This document shows, in pieces, positions 56,671-64,000 of a stretch of DNA of 64,000 nucleotides. The stretch covers positions 348,773 through 412,772 of the forward strand of contig JANBPK010000808.1 in the NCBI GenBank assembly GCA_027579435.1, in the 5' to 3' direction. The stretch comes from Candolleomyces eurysporus (lineage: Eukaryota; Basidiomycota; Agaricomycetes; Agaricales; Psathyrellaceae). The notes beneath the pieces are model-generated. The model had not been told where the DNA came from, ran no database searches, and saw nothing but the letters and a program-made list of their open reading frames with translations. Position 1 is the stretch's first letter, and every line of letters starts with the position of its first letter. A program made the position numbers and the translations under genes.

Positions 56671-59600
56671 ATGGCCACCACCGCAGCGCTCAACGCTGAA
56701 CGCTTCCTTGCTGATCGTGCTGCACCCATCTGTGGGCTTGATGTGGCCAAATCGTTTGCTTTGTTAAGGTACTTAACAGCATATCTATGCTTCCTTTTTT
56801 ACACGCTAATGCATACTTTACATCAGCTCTAGGGAAAAGAAATACGCCCACTATCTGGGGCTTGCTTCCTGGGCGGGTGCTCGCATCATTCAAGGTTCGG
56901 AAGCTCCACTTGGGCGCAGAAATCTGTCCAAGTTTTGATATTCATTCATTTCAGAGCAATGGACACCCGAAGCAAAGGATCTTTATGACCTTCTCATCGC
57001 TATATTCAGCGATTCAGAGAAAAAATTCGCTGATTTGTCGAGCCTCCAGAAGGCCTCGGGCATCTCGTCTCAGGGATGGGACGATCTNTTGCAGTATACN
57101 ATNCAGGTGAGCTCAAACATATCTTTCTTTTCTCACAAATGACTGACACCGTCTAGGTTCTCGGCAATCTAGTCAATTACAGGACTTTTGGCTTCACCAA
57201 AATCATTCCTCGTGTGCCAGCAGACCAGTTTGAAGCTGTCGTGGCAAAATCGGCCAATGCATCCACGGCCCTGCCTTTGTTCAACAAGGTGTGCTTCNNN
57301 ATCAAANACCACTTACATAGCAAGGGTGACTTATGGAACNGTTAGCTGAAAGGCCATATCTATTCTGCGGAGCCTGAGGCAAGCCTGTTCATTGGGAAGC
57401 GCAAGGAAGGACATGTCTCCAACTACTATCTCGGGCAAGTCATCGATGATGGCGAAGTAGCCGCCGTCCAAACCGCCGCTGAGCAGCTTGGTATCGATAT
57501 CCTNAATACCAGGTGTGAACATATCCTTCCCCTGCGTGCGAAGGAATTNCTGACTTCTTCGTAGGGTTGTTAAGAACGGGCCTAATGACTTNACTCTTCT
57601 GATTGCATCTGTCGACAAGGGATCGGATGCCTTGCATGAACTTCAGGTCAATGGAAGCGCTATCAAGTTGGCCGTCAAGTATGGCGATTACTCTCAAGAC
57701 NTAGCCAAGGCGATNGAAGCCCTGAAAGAAGTGCGTANGCAAGTAAACNTCGCCAGGATNCTTCACACTGACATGCTTTAGGCNAAGAAATACACGGCNA
57801 ATGACNATCAGACCAACANGATTGCGGATTACATCAAATCGTGGGTACCCTTNNANANGATAGACGGATGATATGAGCTGAGCAAGCTGGCTCAGTTTCC
57901 AGACCGGCTCCATCCAAGCGCACAAGGACGGTTCCAAGTGGTGGGTNAAAGATGTCGGCCCTGTGGTNGAATCNTATATTGGGGTNAGATTTCATCCTAC
58001 TTCGTTTCATCGCCNAANCTGATACGAGTCTTTCCAGTTTATTGAGACCTATGTCGATCCGTACGGTGGTCGTGCCGAATGGGAAGGTACGCGGTGATAT
58101 AATTAATTAATTNNTCGATTCGTCTAAACTCAATACGCTTTCCTCTCAGGGTTCACCGCGATTGTCAATAAGGAGCTCAGCGCCAAATACGAGACACTGG
58201 TGAACAAGGCACCCGAACTNATNAAGGCGCTGCCCTGGGGTTCAGACTTTGAAGTCGACGTCTTCAGGAAACCTGATTTNACNGCGTTGGAAGTCCTTTC
58301 TTTCGCCACAGGTGGTACGTGCATTTNCCGTTCTTTCGAGTCCGCCTTTCTCAGATAGATCTTAGGCATCCCTGCGGGAATCAACGTAAGTTTATGTCGA
58401 TATTATTGAATGGGCTATTGAGCAAGATGTCTTTCTAGATTCCCGTAAGTGCACGCCGATCACTCACTGTCATGATTCGTTTGTTGAAATCTTTCTAGAA
58501 CTATTACGACATTCGGGAGTCGACTGGATTCAAGAATGTCTCCCTTGCTGTAAGTCATATATTTCGCTCCTGTCAAGCGACCCNTCTGCTAAATATAATC
58601 AACTTATTACAGAACATACTGGCCGCCAAAGCTCCCAGTACGCCCCATTTCGCTAACCGCTTGAACCGAATCTGTTAAACCTTGCGTTTAGACGAGGAAC
58701 TCACCTTCATCCATCCCGATGATGTCGAACTTTACAACGCATGGGACGGTAGGGCCTTTGAGCTCCAAGTCGCTAACCATGAGCTGCTTGGACACGGTTC
58801 AGGCAAACTATTCGAAGAGTACGCGGACGGAACGAAGAATTTCGATCCTGAAAAGGTGTGAATCTTTGATACGTCAAAATAAGCGCTGATCACTCTNANC
58901 TNGCTGAAACAGGTTGTTAACCCCTTGACCGGANGGCCAGTGTATGTNCATCACCTCTTCCGATGGTNCCTGCTAACAAAGANCATCGATCGGNNCACAG
59001 GACGTCGTGGTACAAACCNGGCCAAACNCCCGGNTCTGTGCTCGGTGAAGTGTCNTCGTCGATGGAAGAGTGNAGAGCGGAAACAGTGGCCCTTTTCCGT
59101 GAGTTCCNCCAGAACCGGTANCACTGCCGANNATTGATTATTTTTATTTCTCTACCAGTGGTCAGCAACTCCGAGATNCTCGAGATATTTAAAGTATGTA
59201 ANAGNGACCTTCAATATTGTTANNANGTTTCAGAAAAGCTGATCNTATGCATCACCGCAGTATGTCGACCNGAAGGANGTTGAGGANGTCCAGTATATTA
59301 CTTTCCTCCTCATGGCCAGGGCCGGATTGAGNGCCCTCGAATTCTACGACCCAGCCACTGGCAAGCACGGACAGGCGCACATGCAGGCAAGGTCAGCGCA
59401 GCGTTGTGTTAACCCCTTCTAACTACAGTATGACTGACATCGGGCTCGTCGGCGCTAGACTCGGCATCACGCAGCACCTCATTAAATCTGGAATTGCCCT
59501 GCTGGAGGAAGTAAGGGACGCAAATGGAAAGCTGGAGAATCTCTATGTCCGGGTGAGCTCGTAACGTTCGTTATTGGAGTTGGGGATAGGTGTGCTGATT

Positions 59601-59964
59601 TTGTGACCAGGTTGATCGGGAGAAGGTCTTACAGCATGGGCGCGACGCTGCTGGCAAATTACTGGTTGAACTGCAGGTCCGAAAGAGCACGGCTGACGGT
59701 GCGGGGGCCCGAGCGTACTATACTGAGTTAACCAAGCCTTTGGAAGGATGGGATGGCGAGATCAGGGACATTGTGTTGAAGAAGAAGCTGGTACGCATGA
59801 CCTTTGCATAAACTTGGTGCCTTGACGCTTATANCTTTGCCTTTCAGCCTCGCAAAGTCTTCGTGCAGCCCAACACCGTCATTGTCAACGATGAGGCTGA
59901 GTTGAAGGACTATCCTCTGACAGCAGAAGGCCTCATTCGAAGCTATGTCGAGCGTAACATCTGA
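56671..59964 (+). CDS. Dipeptidyl peptidase III
   Basis: DPP III is a cytosolic zinc peptidase (family M49) that removes dipeptides from the N-terminus of short peptides. The start at 56671 (MATTAALNAERFLADRAAPI) leads into KKYAHYLGLASWAGARIIQE. The zinc site HELLGH is at 58778-58795 (ANHELLGHGSGKLFEEY), and the second ligand motif EECRAE is present with one N. Other blocks are FVETYVDPYGGRAEWEG-like sequence, GIPAGINIPNYYDIRESTGF and LIRSYVERNI at the end. About fifteen short introns are present, some separated by exons of only a few codons. Ns are frequent (57080-59330) and mostly stand for real bases. The gene looks intact otherwise, at about 700 aa. Confidence 0.93.
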
Positions 59965-60138
59965 GCAACTGAAATTGTAGGACGATGTAATAGCTGAATC
60001 TAGTATTGCATGATGGGTATTGGTCTAAGGTGTACATCGATGCGACAAATAATGAGGTATACGGATACATCGTTATGAGAAATAGAGCGCGTATAGTAAG
60101 TAGATAAGGTGGGGTTTGGCAAGGCTGNAAAGCAGTGC

Positions 60139-61893
60139 CTATGTCGTTTCGCGGACGAGAGACACAATTATAGTGACACTTAAAGANGGAGTTAGCTTTG
60201 CACGCATGAGCCTGTACCAAGATAAAGGGACGCACTCATCAGGTTTCTGAAAAAGTTTTTTTTTTTTTTTGATTAGTATGGTGCTAACTTGGTTTAGAAT
60301 NCTTTTCGCATTACTCACTCCACCTCTAAAGAACATGCCTTGGCGTGCTGCATCTCCTGGAAAGATCAATCGTGTCAGCACGGGGATCTCAAGGGCGCTC
60401 TCAAGCCCGTTCTTCGACGGCCCCCGACGAGGGGAAAGAGCGGGTGGAATCTCAAAAGAAGAGTACACACTTTCAAAAGGACTGATGCGCGTTTTGTTGA
60501 ACATACACTGTCGAGAGTACTCAACCATGCGGTCTGCCATCAGCTGAACCCGTTCATCTTCTGGGCCCCCTGCTCTTGAGAGAAGTCTGCATATTCGGAC
60601 CATCTCTACTGGGAAAACGTTATCCGAGAAGCCGTCAGTCTGTTAATTAGTGGGGCCATGTGAGCAAAAACGATAAGAGCCTCGGAAGTAGGGANTTNNT
60701 GNGAGAGAGAGCCTACATATGCAACGACGATGTCCCCGTCCCGGAGCTTCATCTCGAATGTGTCGGCTTCGTTTGGAGAGTCGACGCAAGCTCGCGCGAA
60801 TTTGCGACCGGCGTTGGGTGGTAGCTTNGTTAGTTGCCTAGTAGNAAGGTGAGTGATNCAATGATGATGTAAAGCGGAAAGGAAACAGACTTGGGGCAAT
60901 TGAAAAAGTGAGTTTGGACTTTTTGGTGATAAATAATGGATGTTCCACGGATGACCGAGAAACCGCTATCCCCCAGACTGCAGACGCATGAATNAAGGTG
61001 CAAGAATGCGAACGAGATCTGCGTACTTGGCTGAACGAAGCACACCCGACGATGCGTTCAAACTGATGATACACGCTGTACTCGAACCTTTCAAAGGTAT
61101 GTCAGGTCTGGCTCGGGTTAGCAAAGANAGGGCTNAACTCACCTGCCTGGACAAACTTCTCCCGTAGTACACCTCCATAGGCCAGATCCAAACATTCATA
61201 CGGCGTCATCTCCCACCCTTCAATTTGTTCGCGTTCCTCGTAGTCCATGGTCGGGTCGATTTCAGGCTCTCCAGCCCATGCATTCCGCGAATACCGATGG
61301 GCATGGTACATCAACGACTGCGAGAACAGCGAAGGATCTACGCCACTATCTACCCAGCCCCCGACGCCATCCGCAACNCCGAACGAGACGCCCTCGAGAG
61401 CCAGAAAAGAAAAAAAGGAANGTGAAGAGATTGGTAAGGACGCCAGTTCTTGAAAGACCCAGCAAGGGACAACTATCTCGGACACTTGCTGGGCAATTTA
61501 GAGTAGACACCTACTGATCCATTGCGCATCTAACGTAACNNCACGGAGGGATGAGACGACGCGCTTNAACAGCAGGTACGGTANCATTGTGCTTACCTCC
61601 TGCACGAAAAAGAAGTCCTCCCCTGCATCGCGACTCGGGATGCTCTTCGGCCTTANAAGCATCTTGTCCCTCCACCCTCCTATGAGCGTGTCCGGCGGAA
61701 AGGGGACCTTGCGTTTGCTAGCCGGGTCCTCTGGCTTCCCAGCCCAGCTGGCTCCAATGTGGAAAGTGTACGGACGCGGCTGTGCGTTGGCCGTTGCATA
61801 GGACCTTGCACGACCGGTTCTGCGGATAATCTGGCGGTAGAGNGCAGGTCGGTACTGGTGCGCGAGGAGAGGCAGTCGAGAGGGAATTGACAT
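60139..61893 (-). CDS. PTC7: PP2C-type protein phosphatase, PTC7-like
   Basis: This is a serine/threonine phosphatase of the PPM family. Ptc7 acts in mitochondria, where it regulates coenzyme Q synthesis and citrate synthase. The start MSIPSRLPLLAHQYRP opens an Arg-rich presequence (RRTGRARSYATAN). The phosphatase core shows PKSIPSRDAGEDFFF, VADGVGGWVDSGVDPSLFSQ, SSTACIISLNASSGVLRSA, DSGFSVIRG and FEMKLRDGDIVVAYTDG-type sequence. The end is best read as RISPFE, intron, GDAARQGMFFRGG, intron, KPDDVTIIVSLVRETT, with stop 60139-60141. Metal-ligand Asp residues in DGVGGW and KPDD are present. A 15-nt T run at 60256-60270 lies in the second last intron. CACGTG lies 118 nt upstream of the start. 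Confidence 0.87.
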
Positions 61894-62010
61894 TGGAAAA
61901 AAAGGGGTGGNTGAAGGAGGGAGGCGGGGGAGCAGGGTATTTCGCTGAGCGAACTAACTGCACANACTCTNANNTNNGACGACTCCGAGTCTCCCTTTGA
62001 GTTTTCGTCA

Positions 62011-62016
62011 CACGTG
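62011..62016. promoter_or_regulatory. CACGTG upstream of PTC7-like gene
   Basis: The palindrome sits in the context gtcacacgtgacgc, which is itself nearly symmetric, 118 nt before the PTC7-like start codon on the minus strand. It is the same core motif found at several other promoters here. Confidence 0.4.
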
Positions 62017-62098
62017 ACGCTATCCGGATGCATTTCGCGGAACGGAATTAAATTCGACAAAGCGTATGTANNNNCNTNNNCTNNACACAAGAAATAAA

Positions 62099-64000
62099 TC
62101 ATCCNTTGCCCCACTTTTGCCAATCGAACCCGCCTGCTTTCTTCAGTGGTGGTTCGGAGATTCGAGGTTGCTTTCGTTTCGATGTCGAAGACGGCAGGGA
62201 CGAGCGTCTCGAGCTCTTTGACGGCAATTGACTCGAGCCCTTCTCACCCATTGCGGCCTTCTTGTTCTCCTTCGCACTCACATCCAGCAACTCTTGGGTG
62301 AAGACCGGGGTGGGAACGAGAGAAATCGGAACAAGGCCCTTTCCGCAAGATGTAGACGCAACAGGCTCATCATGTGGCCCAATCTCCGTCTTAGCCTTCC
62401 TCTTGAACGGATTGACTGCCACCGCNGCTGGTCGAGTCGCCAACGGCGTCGGCTGTGGGAGTCCAAAGTCTTCGTGCATCTGCTTGCGTTTCAGGACCAG
62501 ATTTTCGAGNTGCTGCTTGACTTCTGCACCCTTTCTCTTGGTTCGGTCGATGTCTGCAAAGTCGGAGCTTCGCATGGCGACGGCCGCTTTCAATGCCTCT
62601 CTACGGCGAGCATCTTCTGAGCGCATCGCGTGTAGGGCATCCGCGAGTGCTGACCAGGGCGGAGGGTCTCGGTACAGCATAAAAGGCTCGTCTGTTGGGT
62701 TGACCCATGCTCTGGGTTGTGGTTTTGATACCGCTACTTGNTTGACGAGGCTGTGGGTNGATTTGNCTGGTGGTTGTTCNCGCACTTTGCGCCTAGANGC
62801 TGAGGANNNTGATGGGTCATGTGCACGAGCTGCNATCGCACCTCCATGTGCCGAGTTCGGTCGAGTGATGGATTCGAGGGTCGGGATAAANACGGAGGCG
62901 TTTGGTCTCCGAGGGCGAGGAGGGGGGCGACTCGNCAAAAGGTANGGGTCAATGTTGGCATCCAATGCTCCCAAGGTCATTTTCCGCTCGTGCTCCTCCC
63001 TAGCTTNTTCAAGGCGTTCGAGNCGAGCCGCATTGGAGATGCGCAGCTTGTTATTCGATGAGAGGGTGACAACTATGTTGTCTCGATGNACCGGCCCACT
63101 AGGAGGTCGTTTGCTAGGNTTGTGGTCGAGTGTGTTGACCAGAAGGGTGTATGGGTTTGCGGANGAATGNAAATTTGGNGATATTTCAANCAAGTATGTC
63201 AGCGANTGCGACATTGTTGTTGGATGATACAGCAGAGAGGGACCATTACGGCTGAATCCAGCAGATAGAGAAGGCTGAGATGTGCAACGGGTGTTTCGGA
63301 GATCTTGAGCGGCATCAGCGAGGCTTGTTCCGCAAAGGGCAGGAGAGTACACACCTATAACTGACAACAAGGGAAACCCTGCAAGGTGAGGAATGACCTG
63401 ATTGGTTATGGATCTGCAGCCCTTGAGACTTAGGATCCGCAATGGCCAGGGACCGCGATAGGGTAGATGCGGGTCTTCATCGGCAAGCTCGAGGGTTGAG
63501 GCCAACGCCTTGATGCCATACGCGGTGAGGGACGTGTTTGACGCGTCAAACGCGGTCAGGGAGTGTAAAGTCTTCAGATGCGATATTGTGTCATCGTCTA
63601 AATTGCTGCAAGTTGACAGCTCTAGCACGGTAACCAGTGAGAAACGCGGGGTGCATGGGATCCGCTGTAAGAGAGGCAAGTGGATGTCGTTGAGAGGCAG
63701 CTCGTAGGTCGACAGCTTCTCGGGGAGGCGGTCGTATATCTGCACAAGAGTCGCCCAGAGCCTGGGGTCGAGATTGAGGAGGTCGAGGTCGTTGAGCTCA
63801 TTACGGTAGTAGAGACGCGTGGGAAGGACATGCAGCTGGTCCGGGGTGAGGTAGAGGCGGGTGAGACAGAGCCAGACGAGGGAGGGGACGCCGAGGGGCG
63901 GCAGCGGGGGGCGCGTACGGGGCCTGGGACGGGGGGCGGGGGCAGNAGNGGCGTGTGGAGNACGGTGAGGTCGGCGTTGCCAGCGGCGACGAGAGGCTTG
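62099..64000 (-). CDS. LRR-type orphan, N-terminus beyond the window
   Basis: No named family is recognised. The N-terminal half has leucine-rich-repeat character: LNDLDLLNLDPRLWATLVQI, FSLVTVLELSTCSNLDDDTI, LHSLTAFDASNTSLTAYGIK, LRILSLKGCRSITNQVIPHL, as in F-box/LRR adaptor proteins, although no F-box is seen. The C-terminal half is basic and disordered, with RKQMHEDFGLPQPTPL, KRKAKTEIG and the end SEPPLKKAGGFDWQKWG. The stop is at 62099-62101. Near the window edge the frame of the first visible residues (KPLVAAGNADLTVLHTPLLP) differs by one base from the rest, with the break within the C-rich stretch about 63900-63950. The gene continues past 64000. Many N fall at 62740-63190. Confidence 0.6.
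   Translation of the reverse strand, partial: QASRRRWQRRPHRXPHAXXAPAPRPRPRTRPPLPPLGVPSLVWLCLTRLYLTPDQLHVLPTRLYYRNELNDLDLLNLDPRLWATLVQIYDRLPEKLSTYELPLNDIHLPLLQRIPCTPRFSLVTVLELSTCSNLDDDTISHLKTLHSLTAFDASNTSLTAYGIKALASTLELADEDPHLPYRGPWPLRILSLKGCRSITNQVIPHLAGFPLLSVIGVYSPALCGTSLADAAQDLRNTRCTSQPSLSAGFSRNGPSLLYHPTTMSXSLTYLXEIXPNXHXSANPYTLLVNTLDHXPSKRPPSGPXHRDNIVVTLSSNNKLRISNAAXLERLEXAREEHERKMTLGALDANIDXYLLXSRPPPRPRRPNASXFIPTLESITRPNSAHGGAXAARAHDPSXSSXSRRKVXEQPPXKXTHSLVXQVAVSKPQPRAWVNPTDEPFMLYRDPPPWSALADALHAMRSEDARRREALKAAVAMRSSDFADIDRTKRKGAEVKQXLENLVLKRKQMHEDFGLPQPTPLATRPXAVAVNPFKRKAKTEIGPHDEPVASTSCGKGLVPISLVPTPVFTQELLDVSAKENKKAAMGEKGSSQLPSKSSRRSSLPSSTSKRKQPRISEPPLKKAGGFDWQKWGXG

Noticed and set aside
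60256..60270. T15 run as a Pol III terminator or retrotransposon poly-A tail
   Set aside because: It lies inside an intron of the PTC7-like gene, with no tRNA or element next to it and no target-site duplication seen.
17388..61893. A mitochondrial gene cluster acting as a unit
   Set aside because: TOM40, mtPheRS, MGE1, YME1, PTC7-like and others are interspersed with unrelated genes on both strands; such genes are frequent enough for chance.

Overview
The window looks like nuclear DNA from a basidiomycete fungus, most likely an Agaricomycete. Genes are dense on both strands and split by many short GT-AG introns of about 45-65 nt. The protein set is fungal: Sec16, KRE2-family mannosyltransferases, Tom40, Pmp3-type and Nur1-type membrane proteins, a GH5 mannanase-like enzyme. 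A tRNA-Ile(UAU) gene with its usual eukaryotic intron is present. I could not fix the genus. I saw no transposon, virus, CRISPR array or prokaryotic operon.

Layout. 1-12.5 kb: the 3' part of a PUF RNA-binding protein (+), Sec16 (+), the oligosaccharyltransferase subunit Ost3 (-), and the Golgi phosphatidylinositol 4-kinase Pik1 (+), which shares a 116-nt divergent promoter with Ost3. 13-17 kb: two tandem GT15 mannosyltransferases (-). 17-20 kb: Tom40 (+), an ABC ATPase (+) and the tRNA. 20-26 kb: a Nur1-like nuclear-rim protein (-), an orphan transmembrane/coiled-coil protein (+), mitochondrial Phe-tRNA synthetase (+) and mitochondrial GrpE (-). 26-34.6 kb: trifunctional C1-THF synthase (+), a secreted PNGase A-like protein (-), a small orphan (+) and a probable mitochondrial orphan (-). 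35-43 kb: a long-tailed Pmp3-domain protein (-), a four-finger C2H2 protein (+), fructose-1,6-bisphosphatase (+), a charged nuclear-type orphan (+) and a GCIP-like protein (-). 43-52 kb: the i-AAA protease Yme1 (+), a poorly sequenced gap, a 100-aa Cys-rich orphan (+) and the TFIIH helicase Rad3/XPD (-). 52-64 kb: the GH5 protein (-), an intronless mitochondrial TPR protein (+), dipeptidyl peptidase III (+), a PTC7-type PP2C phosphatase (-) and an LRR-type protein cut by the window end (-).

Shared themes: secretory-pathway and glycosylation genes (Sec16, Ost3, Pik1, two GT15, PNGase A-like) lie mostly in the first half. Mitochondrial genes (Tom40, mtPheRS, Mge1, C1-THF synthase, Yme1, a possible Yme1 adaptor, PTC7) are spread across the rest. 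This is gene density, not an operon. CACGTG motifs recur just upstream of several genes.

Sequence quality limits the models. Several conserved genes carry single-base frameshifts, often in C runs. At three sites an N acts as a spurious extra base (17436, 33803, 43893), while other Ns stand for real bases. Ns become dense after about 46.5 kb. Most exon limits are read by eye from GT-AG signals and protein continuity and should be taken as approximate.
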